The notes under the pieces: generated by a model | Database searches by the model: none | Told to the model about the DNA's origin: nothing | The model's input: only the letters and a program-made list of their open reading frames with translations | In this document: positions 44,500 to 55,655 of the stretch, in pieces | Numbering within the stretch: the stretch's first letter is position 1 | How the letters are laid out: each line of letters starts with the position of its first letter | Made by a program: the position numbers and the translations under genes | Assembly (NCBI GenBank): GCA_002964805.2 | Contig: PUDQ02000001.1 | Location: forward strand, 6,534,001 to 6,598,000 | DNA: 64,000 nt | Direction of reading: 5' to 3' | Source of the DNA: Trametes villosa | Taxonomy: Eukaryota; Basidiomycota; Agaricomycetes; Polyporales; Polyporaceae

Positions 44500-45670
44500 T
44501 CCACGCTGTCTGGGTCGGATTGTTACGTTTATCCTCTGCTCGCCTCGGATATGTAGCCTGTAGCTGTGAGTATTTTTGCGATACTTCATGTCATGTGTCC
44601 CTCTGACCCAAGTACTACCTATAGGTTCTAGTCTCCTTGTTGTCGGTTCCACTGCACTGTCGACAACATACTGTCGCCGTAATTCATATATCTGTCCTAT
44701 TGTAGCTCAATAGGGCGCTCGCCTGCAGAGTTTGTTTGTTTGCTTCCCTTCTGAGAGCTGACGTGGGGATGATCTCACTGTGAGAAGGCGCTCCCTGATG
44801 TTGGTGTGGGTCAAATACAGGCCAAGGACGTCCGCGCACGATGGCAGGGACCACGGACCAATAGCATGCGAGTGGTGCTTTACGTCTACCATCGATGCCC
44901 TCTCTCAGCTGCAGGCAGCCGGCGGAAACACTACGCGGCCGCCGTGCCATTAGGTTCGTCACGAGTTGCACGTCGCCCAGTATCGCGCTACGGCTGAAGA
45001 TGACGGCGGCTCGGCAGAGAACAGCGTCATATCAGTTCACGAAGGTTAGCTGCAGATGGTTCTGTCGTTCTGATCCCGGGTATGCTCCGTGGTCATTCCA
45101 ATCCGAATATTCGCTGCGCTTGCGGCGGGCTCGAGCGTTGTCAGCGAGGAGCGACCTGCTGGCCAGGCTCGGGCGGATCTTGTATCTGTCAGGTCTATCT
45201 CTGCGGTCGCCTCCATTATTGCGCCTAGCGGGACGTACGTGCGGTGGTGTACTCGATCATCGCCGCTATCATCTGGTGAGCCAATCGCGTCCGGTCCCCT
45301 GAGTGTCATTTTTGTACGACTTATCGACCTCTTCGGACTGTTCCTCCCGCACCCCGACGATACAGGAACACGGCCGCTTTTAGAGTGCGCGACTGCGTTT
45401 GCGACGCAGCTGCTTCCACCGACTACAGCGTCACAATTCAATCGAGTGCCTTGGCCGAAGGTAGCCCGGAAAATGATTTTTCCAGAGTGGCACAGGCGCA
45501 ACCCTAACCTCGCGGCTCTGCGCTTTGGTGGCGCGTACATGAGCAAATAGAGGCAAATAACGCGACGCGTCCGCCCGAAGCCGCAGCGACGCGACGAGGT
45601 GGCTTGACCGCTGACCACAACCGCCCTCGTTTACTGTCCATCTATAACGACATTCCGTACAGCTCTCAAG
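44500..45670. other. Intergenic with one possible coding fragment
   Basis: About 1.2 kb. The half before 45089 shows nothing clear. A string at 44702-44735 resembles a tRNA 5' half but has no 3' half. Confidence 0.45.
45089..45550 (+). CDS. Possible coding fragment, unknown
   Basis: The last 80 codons of this frame read like real protein (VIFVRLIDLFGLFLPHPD, FNRVPWPKVARKMIFPEW, LAALRFGGAYMSK) and end at a TAG. The first half is low-complexity and may be intron. The opposite strand is also open over most of the stretch, which lowers confidence. No family recognised. Confidence 0.3.
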   Translation: MVIPIRIFAALAAGSSVVSEERPAGQARADLVSVRSISAVASIIAPSGTYVRWCTRSSPLSSGEPIASGPLSVIFVRLIDLFGLFLPHPDDTGTRPLLECATAFATQLLPPTTASQFNRVPWPKVARKMIFPEWHRRNPNLAALRFGGAYMSK

Positions 45671-47490
45671 ATGGGAAAAGAAGACGACATTATTTCCGAC
45701 AACTATCAGTATCAGTGGTCTCCGAAGTCAGAATTGTCACTGCAAGAATTTCTGGGCAAGGTTCGTGATGAGCTCGTCGAACTCCGCTTCGTCTTGTTCG
45801 CAACAGACCGACCAGATCGCTGAATGACTAACATGTATCTCCTTGTACCCAGTATAAGCCTTCCATGGTCCAGAATGATGGAACAAAGCCGGTAACCACT
45901 GCTGCTTCGCCATTACCCACCAGTATAACACGCAGCTCACCGACTACGACTGACAGTGGCTTTGGGTTCATAAGTCCGACGCCACACCGGAGGCTGGTAA
46001 AGATGAAGAAGCCGTGGAAGAAGCTTCAGCGCTGCGTAAGCTTCTGGCTATTGAGCAGAGGAAATGTACCGCTAACCGGATGTGCAGTAACGCAAATTAC
46101 GAAGCGCGTTCAAGAGATTCACGTACGTCGGCGCGCGTACCGTTATTACGCCCAGTATACTCGGCAAACTCACTGCATTTCAAATCTGCCAGGATGACGC
46201 ATCAATCCCTATCCGCGCAAACAAGAAGAAGGGGTTGAAGAGCAAGAAAGAGCTGCGTGAGGAAGTACGCTCACACCTCTATACGGAGTACGCGGCTATA
46301 TGTTAACCTTTCCTCTGCGAAACAATCCAGGCTCAACACGACGCAACTGAGAAGCTGAGGGATATATCCAAGAAGCACGGAAGTGTGACCGGGAAATGGT
46401 AAGAGGAAACATGGGTATCCTGAGACAACGATCACGCCGCTCATGCTGTTCCACGGACAGGCTCGTATTTGCTCAGCCGGGCCGAGTCGACGCTGTTTGG
46501 AACTCGATAGCCAGTAAGCGGGGCTCTCTGAACTCGGGGTATCTTCTCTGATAGGGTCGCGGCGCAGCTTCCCTTGTTTCCGGGCCACTCTCATCCACGA
46601 GCGCGTATCTCGCGAAGGTCGCGACCAGCCCGCAGAACGAGACGCCGAACTACTCCCATCTCGTATGCGTCTATGTGCCGGATGTATACGATCAGCCGAG
46701 TGTCACGGAGGTTTGCACACGCCCTCATCAATCACTTCTGCAGCTCACGTTCCGAATTCAGGTGATGAAAGTGCTGCTGCGCAATCACGGGCTGAACCTC
46801 ATGGGCGTCAAGTCCAATCTGTACACGTCCATAGGTAGGTACTGCCAGGGCGCGCACCGCCTCACTTGCACTGATCTTTCTTACGTCTGTCAAGGTATCG
46901 ACAGCAAGCACCCGAGCGGGATTCCCTCGACCGTGAGTCAGGCAACCTGTGCCTGTCTTGTCGCCGGTATTGACGTGCGCCATCACCACACAGGTCCGGA
47001 AGAACACGGCCCTAATGAAAGACACGGAGATTAAGGTATGTCCTCCGCACTGTCATCCGGAAAAGACCCTCATGACAATCATCACTACCGTTAGGCACTG
47101 AAGGATGAGTACTTCGCCGAACTGAGTGCCACGAAGACTGTGGCTGCGGAGGAGACCGCAGCGAAGAAGGCGGCTGCAGGTGAAACGAAGAAGCCCAAGC
47201 CCAAGCTGAAGAAGAAGGGCGGCGACGACCCCTTTGCGTCCGATGAGGAGGGCGACGAGGAGAAGGCAGAGCCGTCAGCAGCTGCGCCCTCTGGCGCCAA
47301 GGGCAAAAAGCCAGCGCCGAAGAAGAAAGCTGCTGTCGATGCGTTCGCGTCTGACGAGGACGCGGACGTGGCAGAGCAATCTCCCAAGAAGAAGGCAGCT
47401 CCCAAAAAGCGCGTCCCGAAGAGGTCCAAAGTCGAGGATGAGGATGGTTCCGAGGATGAGGCCCCGAAGAAGAAGAGGGGCAGGGCGTAG
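45671..47490 (+). CDS. DUF1917/BLES03-like protein with Lys-rich tail
   Basis: About twelve exons. Clear ones are 45671-45760, 45853-45891, from 45957, 46193-46264, 46331-46398, 46461-46513, 46568-46710, 46762-46834, 46895-46932, 46994-47035 and 47095-47490. The fold matches the DUF1917 (UPF0696, human C11orf68/BLES03) family: DGTKPWLWVHKSDA, SVTGKWLVFAQPGRVDAVW, SAYLAKVATSP, HLVCVYVPDVYD, GVKSNLYTSIGIDSKHPSG. The molecular function of the family is unknown; the fold resembles eIF4E. The last exon adds about 130 residues of lysine/alanine/aspartate-rich sequence (KKPKPKLKKKGGDD, PKKKRGRA) with nuclear-localisation character. The join between the exon starting at 45957 and the one at 46193 is unresolved: phases fit only if GTACCGCTAAC...GCAG (46066-46087, 22 bases) is removed, which is shorter than known spliced introns in fungi. 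The acceptor at 46567 (GCGCAG) is preferred to the nearer GATAG because only it keeps the family sequence. Confidence 0.8.
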
Positions 47491-48153
47491 TCTGGCCCGT
47501 ATCCACACCCCGTGGCCACGGTGACCGGCATGGCCTCTGGCAGATTCCGTTATGACCCTAGCACCGCGTGCTCTCATCTACCCTGTTCTCATGCTTTCGC
47601 TGATGCTTTGTCTGCTCCGTCCGGATAGTTCATTTCCTCTTTAATGTGAGCAGTATTGCCTTCTCCCGCTTTCGTTGCCACAGTTACGGGACGCTGATTG
47701 CCACGCGTTGCAGACAGCGTGTCTCGTCATCGTACACAAGCGGTAGTCCCGCAGCTCGTGTTTATGCGACCAACACTTTCTTTCAGACATCGTTCTACAG
47801 CGTCAGCGAGTCAACTGTTAACTCTTGACGTCGCGCCGGACTGAGATGTCACCACATACGAAGCCTAAAGCATCACGGAGGCGTGCTGCGGGAGCTTTCA
47901 TTTGGCGTTCATTTGCGGGCGCAGCGTGCCCGGCACGGTATACGACCGGTAAACACCGCGCGCCGGCGTGACTGAATCCTAAGAGACGGCGGTGAGCGCG
48001 TTCGCCATACTCGCACCGCGTCTCATGCACCGTCCCAGCCGCCCATTCGCAGGATCCATGGGTAAGCCAGCTTCTCGTCCACAATGGCCCATTTCCTCCT
48101 CTGCTCTCCCCCCACGCCTGCCACCACTTCCCTAAGGATCAGTCACTGGGATC
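47491..48153. other. Intergenic, nothing recognised
   Basis: About 660 bases holding the 3' flank of the DUF1917 gene and the promoter of the MIF4G gene. Confidence 0.5.
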
Positions 48154-49590
48154 ATGTCGACTCCCACCACGCCGATCGCCTCCTTCAAGCGCAACCCTCT
48201 GCCTCGCTTATGGCGTCCGTGGAGCCAGCCCGTTGACGAGGCGCTCGTGCGGCGGACGGTCTGCGGGCTCCTGAACAAGGTCGCCGCCCTAACGTTCGAC
48301 ACCCTCGCCGGACGCTCTGCGGACGTGATCGTACGTGCAGAGCGGAGCGGTGACGCGGCAGCCGTCGAGGCATGTGCAGAGTTGATCGTACAGCGGTGTG
48401 TCGCAGATCCTCCGAGACTCGGCCTCTACGCGAAGATGACGCAGCGCGCGGTGGACGAGGCGGAGGGCGAGGACCTGCGCTGGCGCGCCGTAGATCCATA
48501 CCACCTAGGGAATCCGGCCGCGTCGTTCCAGTCGATGCTTAGGACGGCGGTGCTGGACGAACTGCAGCTCGCGTTTTCCGATGGACGCGTGGAGGACGCG
48601 CTGACTCTGGCTGCGTTCGTTGGGGAGCTTCTCGTGCTCGGGGCGTTGTGCTGCGGCGACGTCCAGGACCTCGTCGGTCTTCTATTCGCACAGACCGGGA
48701 AGAGCTCAGACCATCACTGTGTCGCCCTCTGTCGCATCCTCCGCCGGGTGGCCTCTTCCACGGAGGCGTCCCCAATAGTCGACGGGCTATCCTTGGTGGA
48801 GCACATCGAAGGTGTCCTGCAGGAGGATACGATATCGCTAAGGATTCGGTACATGATGATGGTGAGCATCCTTAACCCCATTGGCCGAGCGCGCTGGTGG
48901 TTGAGCGGCGACTTGCAGGACATGCTCGACCAATGTTTATACCCAAGACCGCAAGACATCTTCACCTCAGACCTGCAGAGGAGCGAGGTATATGGCCTGC
49001 GCGACGATTCTGACGACGACTCTGACGTTGGACGCCCTCCGGCGCCCCCCACCCTTCCTGATCCTCCGCACACTCTATCCACTCATTTCCGCAAGGAGGC
49101 CAATGCCATTCTAGCCTCAAGAGATCTGCCCAGGGCGGAGACGTTCTGCCGGTCGTTGAAGGGCGGGAGGCGTCACCGCTTTCTACAAGCTCTGGTCTCC
49201 GCTGCCCTCGCTAACGGAGACGAAGCCGACGCCAGTCTCGTCGCGACATTCCTCTCTGGTACGACGGCACAAACCTTGATGGACGCACCTGGCACGATGG
49301 CGAAGGCATCCGCGCCCGAGGTAGCCGCACTCGAAGACACCGCCCTAGACATCCCCTCCGCGTACCGGCTCATGGCGATCATGCTCTCCGCAGCCGGGCT
49401 ATCTCAAGACGACCTGGATGACCTCGCTTCGCGCATCATCGTCAGGGAGAATGCAGCGCGGGACCGTTTGTTGGACGAGGTTGCGGCACTCACCCTGGCT
49501 TCCCCGGACGACACATTCCAGCTGAGCAGGATTGCGGAGGAGACCTCTGAGGACGAGGCGCCTTCTTCTGAGTACGCCATCGCTTATTAG
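48154..49590 (+). CDS. MIF4G-domain protein, intronless
   Basis: A single 478-codon exon. The N-terminal half has an MIF4G-type HEAT repeat start (VCGLLNKVAALTFDTLAGRS, where eIF4G relatives have LLNKLT..NF). Helical repeats follow (ELIVQRCVADPPRLGLYAKM, AAFVGELLVLGALC, CVALCRILRRVASS, RIRYMMMVSILN). An acidic DDSDDDSD linker lies near residue 292. The C-terminal part is alpha-helical and alanine-rich, possibly MA3-like, but I cannot confirm this. MIF4G proteins bind RNA helicases or translation factors in mRNA decay and translation initiation. Lack of introns sets it apart from its intron-rich neighbours and may mean retrotransposed origin. Confidence 0.7.
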   Translation: MSTPTTPIASFKRNPLPRLWRPWSQPVDEALVRRTVCGLLNKVAALTFDTLAGRSADVIVRAERSGDAAAVEACAELIVQRCVADPPRLGLYAKMTQRAVDEAEGEDLRWRAVDPYHLGNPAASFQSMLRTAVLDELQLAFSDGRVEDALTLAAFVGELLVLGALCCGDVQDLVGLLFAQTGKSSDHHCVALCRILRRVASSTEASPIVDGLSLVEHIEGVLQEDTISLRIRYMMMVSILNPIGRARWWLSGDLQDMLDQCLYPRPQDIFTSDLQRSEVYGLRDDSDDDSDVGRPPAPPTLPDPPHTLSTHFRKEANAILASRDLPRAETFCRSLKGGRRHRFLQALVSAALANGDEADASLVATFLSGTTAQTLMDAPGTMAKASAPEVAALEDTALDIPSAYRLMAIMLSAAGLSQDDLDDLASRIIVRENAARDRLLDEVAALTLASPDDTFQLSRIAEETSEDEAPSSEYAIAY

Positions 49591-49970
49591 CAAGCCAGGT
49601 TTTAGGAGTGTTAGGCACAACCGCTCATTTCCCGTGCGTACCCTACCAAGAAGCTATCCGGGTCCCTGTACAGTGAGTCGTGGACGTCCTACTAGTATCC
49701 AATCTGGTAACTTACTCTGACATCGTTTCCTCAGAGCTGGCAGCTCCTTCCACCTACCTGATATGCGACCAGATGCTCGTACATGTGGTGAGAGGTTGTA
49801 GCCGTGTAGAAGCTACGCGCGAGAATTGATTATAAACTGCCAACTACGACGGAGCTGAGAACTATGACTGATATGTAGCACGAATACACGGAACTATGGT
49901 ACAGATGGTGGTGTATAAAGTAGCGAACTTGAGAGCAACACAGCAAAAAAATCCTGATTGTGCAACGTCA
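49591..49970. other. Intergenic, convergent 3' ends
   Basis: About 380 bases between the MIF4G gene and the large acidic gene's 3' end. Nothing recognised. Confidence 0.5.
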
Positions 49971-52900
49971 TTAAGACGCAGCCTCCTCCGTATCCGCGGC
50001 GGGTTTGTGGCCATTGGACGTGCTCGTCCGGACGCGGCGCCTTTTGGGCTTCTCTGGGGTACCCTCAGTCGGTGCCTCCCCGTTCTCCTCGGTCCGGGTG
50101 CGCTTCAGGCCCCTCTTCCCACCCTTCTTCCGCTTCTTCTTGGGGTCGGTCTCATCCTCCTGGCCTGATCCGTCGCTCTCGCCGCCGTCTGGCTTGTAAG
50201 CGAGGTTGTCGACGCCAAGCCTCCTGCTCCGTCGCGGCTGCAGCTTGCGCTCTTTCGACACGACGGTCGAGGTGCTAGCGTTCTCCTCAGCGGCAACTGA
50301 GGGTGCTTCGGATATCGTTGAGGCCGCGTCCAGAGGTTGCTCCACTGCCTCAGGCTCGGGCTCGGGCTCGGGTCCGGGCTCGGCGGCTGCAAGTGACTCT
50401 TTCACGCGTTTCGCTGGCCGCGCGTCTTCGTCCTCCAGATCGCTCAGATCGCTACCCGAAAGGGACACGGACGTTGCGAGGCTACCTTTCTGTGACAACC
50501 TGCCGGCGGTGCTGATAGAGTCGCCAGAGGTTGACACGGACGCCTGTGAGGGCGGCGCCATGGATGAAGCGTTCTTCGCGCGGGGCACACCCCCGTTCGA
50601 GAAGGTACGCGCGCTGATTGACTCGCGCTGCTTCAGCTTCGCGCGGTGCGACTTCTTCTTCCGCGGCTGGAGGACGACGCCGTCATCCGGGCGCGGGATG
50701 TAGAACACCTCCTGCTCGCGGAGCAGGTCGACGCCGACGAACTGGCGAAGGATACCGACGAGGTAGGGCGAGAAGTTGAGCGACTCGACGTCGCGGATGA
50801 GGCGCGGGATATCCTCTGTCTTCACGAACCCCTGGTCCTCGATCTCCTCATCCTTCATGAGCTCTGCGTTCCCGCCGAGCGAGCAGCCGGGGACGGCGAA
50901 GAGGACGCGGGGGCTGTCGTCTTCCTCTTCCTTCGGTATGCTGACCGTGTGGAAGCGGCAGTTCGAACGGGTGACCGGGGAGCTTGTTGCGCTCGCCACA
51001 GCAGCTCTCGAAGATGATGGCAGAGGTTGCGAGGAAGGGCCAGGCTCCGCCGATGCACGCCGAGCGACCACGCTGGCCGAAGCCGGTGGTTCAGACGGTT
51101 GCCGCTTCGGAACCACGGGGACTACTGGCGCCATAGGCCGGCCGTGGTGATGGTGCAAAATCCCGTGGTTGTGGATGAAAGGCGGGGGAGGGCCTTGGTG
51201 CCCATTGCTCGGCAGCACACGATCGATCGTCGGGGATGGCTGTGAGAGGCCGGAGTACGCGCTCGGGGCATTGGATGCGACAGAAGACGCGCGCGAGGTT
51301 CCGCGGCTGCTCGGGACGAGCATCTTCTGCGCTGCGGTCGACGAGCCGCCTGACGTGCTCCTGCTTGACTGGCTGTGCGCGACGGAGGCGTTGTCTTCCT
51401 CGTCCGATTCCATTGCTTTGGCCTTGGCCTTGCCTTTACCCTTCGTCGCACGCGGTTTCGCCGCCTTCTTCTCGACGTGGTCCATGAAAGCGTTCTGTAC
51501 CGAGGCCGACGTCCGAGAACGAGTGAGCCGCGGTATCCTCGTTGCAGGGATGGCAGATCCGCGTTTCCGCTTCAGCGGTCGGACTTCGTCCTCAGCTTCG
51601 GCGGCGGCTTGCTCTGCGGGCGGAGAAGAGGCTGCAGCGGCCTCAACTTCTGGAGATGACGATTTCTCTGACACTGGTTCTAATGCAGCGGCAGTCTGGT
51701 CGGCAGGCTCGCTGTAGACATGTGAGCAACATTGCCTTCCCTTTGGAAACATGACAATACACGCATACCTTTCTGGAGCCTCTGCAGGAGGCGAAGTTGG
51801 AGAATCCTCAGTAGCGGCTTTGACATCCGCTGCCTCAACTGGCGGTTCGACTTCCTTAGCGCCATCTCCGTCTGCTTCCTGGAGGATCGTGTCCTCCTTG
51901 ACCACGGGTGTGAGTGTCGTCTCCAGAACTTCCGGGGTTTCGGGCGCAGCATCTTCAAGAGACGAGACATACTCTGGATCCACCTCACCCTCGGCGTCGG
52001 CATCGGCATCGCTCCCTGGACTCGCGTCTCGCCCATTCGCGGCGGCGAAGTCGACGGCGACTACGTCTGCTGAGCTGTCCTCTGGTGAGTGCGGCTCGGC
52101 TTCCTTCGCCTCTTCAGGGAGTGCGGGCCTTGCGAGAGGAATTTCTGGCAGCGAATGTTAGCGCATGCGAAAATGCAGGAACGAGTGGGTATTCGCTTAC
52201 CTGGAGACACCTCCCTCGAACTTGCGATCGAATCGTCGATTGCAGCGAGATGCTCGATAGCTGCCTGAATATGCCCAGCGACAAGCTCATCGACCTCTTC
52301 GATATGCTCAACAGCTTCCCCCGCGGGGTTGTCCTCCTCCACAGACTGGGGAGAGGCCCCCACTAGGTCAACCGCCGCCTCGGGGACCTTGCCCTTACTA
52401 GCATCCGCGTCCGCCTCAAAAGCCTTCGGACTCGGTGACGTCTCTCCCTCGGGAGTAACCGATGCCGAGCCTCCCTCAGTGAGCGGCGTGAACAGCCCGC
52501 TCGGGCTCCGCGTCCGGCCCTCCGCGACGAGCTTCCGGAACAGCGGGTGCAGCGCCGCGTTCGGCGGCAGCGCCCGTGCGTCGTGCGCCTGGTCGAGCTC
52601 CTGGTTGTGCCGTTCTAGGTTGGCGGGCGAAGGGAGGGACGGCGAGGGAGAGGGCGTGTGGGTGAGGCTCGCGGGATCCGGCACATCCGGATTTGCCGAG
52701 ATCGGCGGTGGGAAGTCAGACGAGCGGGTGCGCGCGAGGGCGGGTGCGGACATGGGCGCGGGAGCGGCGGACTCGGGGTTTGCGGTGGGGCTGCTTTCCT
52801 CTGGCTCGGGTGCCGCGCTGGCAAGAGGCTCTTCGGAGGCGGGAGCATGGGAAGGCGCTTCCCACACGTGCTCGGGTTCCTAGCAATGGAAGGCGAGTGG

Positions 52901-55312
52901 TGAGCAACAGCACGCTAGACGTATGGAGAAACAAGCGTACCTCTGTCCTGCGGCCCTCTGTGAACACTTCCTCCACCACGTACTCAGCGGCGGTAACCTC
53001 GACAGAGCCGCGCACGGACGAGACATCGATGTCATCTTCGAGCGGCGCAGAAGACCGGATATCATCCTCCTCTTCTAGCTCGACGACGACCATTGCGGGC
53101 TCAGCGGTGGACTCGAGCTGTTTAGGGGGCTCGTCTTCGTCTGTGACCTCCTCCAGACCTACAGAGTACCGGCGCGTCTCCGAAACGGCCACCGGGACCT
53201 CGGTGTCCTCCCCGACAAATGCGCTGCTCACAAGCTCGCTTAACGCAACGCCCTGTTCCGCGATGATGCTGGAGAGGGACCCTGCAACGGGGACCTCCAG
53301 GGCGGGAGGCGCTTCAGCAGCATCGAGCGCGCGGATGTCTTCGTCGACCGTAGCAGCGGTGAATCCGTGAGTGAAGGCCGGCAGGTCGCCGAAGTCCATG
53401 TTCGGCGGGCTGATGGGCTCGAAGGACGTGTGCATGTCAAAAGGCGCGCCAGATGGGCCCAGGTCGTAGAGGTCGTCGAACTCGCCGTAGAGCCCGGACG
53501 TATCTGCTGAATGTGAGATGCGATGTGTGCGGAGATATGTGCGAGATCATTTACCATCGGTGGCCTGCGGCAGAGGCTCATGATCTTCCGCGGCCGTCTG
53601 CTCAGCCTGCACTTGGACGGCGATGATGGGGGCTGCTGGCGGCTCCGTAGCGGGCTCGAGTTGTTCGACAACGGGCTGTGGACTCGGCGCGAGCTCGTCT
53701 TCCTCGTCGTCATCGCTAATCTCGTACACCTCCCGCTCAAGGCCGTCAAGATGCCCCGGACGCGTCGCCACACGCCCCGGGAACGCAGGCGGCCAGTTCC
53801 AATCGACGTGCGTGCGCAGCGTGGCAGACGGCGGAGAAGGTGAACGATCGTCGGCCGAGTCTTCTTCGCCCGACGCCTGAGCGCCGTCGTCTTGAACAGC
53901 CTGTGTTGCGGGTTCGGGAGATGCCTCCTTAGCGTCTGCATACAGGTCTTCAATGTCGTCAGTACCGGGCGCCGCGGTTTCGTCCTCGCGTGTGTCGGCA
54001 ACGGGCTCCTCCTGGGCGGAAGAGATGCCAGGGATGAAGGGACGGCCGTCGTCTTTGGGTGTGAGGTGTGAGGGGGTGGCGCCATCTGCGGGGTCCGGGA
54101 GGGCGTCCCCGCCGGCATAGAAGTCCTCCGCGAATTGACGCGGGCCTTCCCAGGGGTCGGGAAGATCGGGTGTCTGAGCAGACTCGTCTGCGGGTAGTTC
54201 TACTCATAGCAAGAAGTGAGCAAAAAGTTGCAAGTGGAGTGGCGCAGTCGTACCATCCTCGTCCTCAGCAGGGAGCGTATGAGGGTTTCCTCGCTCGATA
54301 GCACTGGTAGGTATGTCGCCACCGGAGTAGAAGTCTTCCGCGTAGGTGCTTGGGCCACGCCAGGGGTCATCGATGTCGACAGGGGATTTCTGCTTCTCTC
54401 GAGGCGGGAACACTAGCAGGATTATAAGAACATCATGACTATGTCACGTCAAAGGCACTTACCATCCTCTTCTTCTGCCTGCTCATCGTCCGCGTGTAGC
54501 TCATCGTTCTCTTCTTCACCAGAGTCGGAACGTTCCTGCACGACGAAGGCAGGCTTTCGCTGGAACCGGGCAGGAATGGCACGCTGCTCCTCCGGCTCTT
54601 CAGCCTGTTCCGGCTCCTCCTGCTCTTCATCGGAGTCAACGATCTCGGTGACCTCGTGCGCGAAGGAGTGCGCTACACGAGATGGCCCGGCGGCGGGGCT
54701 GCTCCGGGGCTCTTCCTCGTCGCCTGAATCCGCGGAGCTGCCTTCAGCTTCTTCGTCGTAGTCTGCGACAGCGTGCTCGCCTTCTTCGTCGCTTCCCTCG
54801 TCTTCTTCAGGCTCGTCGCCGTCTGCGTCTTCGTCGTCAGAGAGAAGGTCGATGACCTCTGCTTTCGAGCCGTTGGGGACACGGGGTGCATCCTCCTCGC
54901 TTGCCCCACTTTCCCCGCTCTCCTCGTCAGAGTACTCTTCTCCGTCGAACTCCTCGCCCCAACCGTCCTCTTCGTCATCGTATGTTTCGACGCGAGGCGC
55001 CTCCTCGAAATCCTCGTCCCGAGCGCGTTCCTTCCCCTTCGCGAGACGACGCGCCTTCACCTCCGCGAACGAATCCTCCACGCCTTCGTCATCCGCCGGG
55101 TGCGACTCCGCGCGTTCCGCAGGCGCAGGAAGCTCTTCTCGACCGAGTGCGCGCTTGAGCGCACCGGTAATGTCGCCAATCCACGCGTCGAACTCGAGCT
55201 GCGTGAACTTGTCGTAGGGGTTGTGGATGGGGGGGCGTAGGCCCTTTTGCGTGCTACGCGGTGTCGGGTTGGGTGCACCGGGGTAACGTGGTGTTGAGTA
55301 CGGGCTGGCCAT
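49971..55312 (-). CDS. Large acidic low-complexity protein, function unknown
   Basis: Seven exons: 55312-54463, 54412-54254, 54199-53555, 53506-52941, 52879-52201, 52144-51769 and 51711-49971; the joins keep frame and give 1,671 residues. The N-terminus MASPYSTPRYPGAPN precedes a compact block (NPYDKFTQLEFDAWIGDITG) and then long Asp/Glu/Ser-rich tracts. A motif DPWxGPxx(Y/F)AEDFY(S/A)GGD occurs twice, once in exon 2 and once in exon 3. The only other globular-looking piece is near the C-terminus: CRFHTVSIPKEEEDD, VLFAVPGCSLGG, VESLNFSPYLVGILRQFVG, LLREQEVFYIPRP. It is followed by basic nuclear-signal-like runs (KKKRKKGGKRGLKR, KPKRRRVRT). I do not know its function; a nuclear scaffold or chromatin-associated role is possible from the composition. 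An upstream ATG at 55411 is an alternative start. No lesion seen. Confidence 0.75.
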
Positions 55313-55655
55313 CGTACGCCGTGCTCCACAGGAACCCGACGTCGGCTCAGAGGTGTTGTGGACAGTGGTAAGAAGTAACAAGGCTTGGACGGACGAAGTC
55401 GCGCCCGCCACAGCGCTGGATCTGAGATTGATTACCTAATCAACTACGGCCACAAGCGGGCGCTTGTCCATCACTATTGAGTTCGGTCCGTGATCACTTT
55501 AACTTGCAACACCACCAAGTACTCGGACGTGTTTAATTCTCGAACGCTTGATCATCTTGTCTCTGAACATACCTGGCTCTTGCGCCCTTGAGTCTGTAGT
55601 GAAAAGGCCTTGTCAAAGAAGATCGGTCTGCCTAAGCTGCTTCATACGTATACGA
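55313..55655. other. Divergent promoter region
   Basis: About 340 bases between the large acidic gene (minus) and oligoribonuclease (plus). No TATA box is evident. Confidence 0.5.

Noticed and set aside
44702..44735. tRNA-like 5' half (GTAGCTCAATAGGGCG)
   Set aside because: No matching T-arm, B box or acceptor strand follows within tRNA length.
45046..45618. 190-codon minus-strand frame opposite the 45089-45550 fragment
   Set aside because: The plus-strand reading is more protein-like at its 3' end and the minus one lacks any motif.
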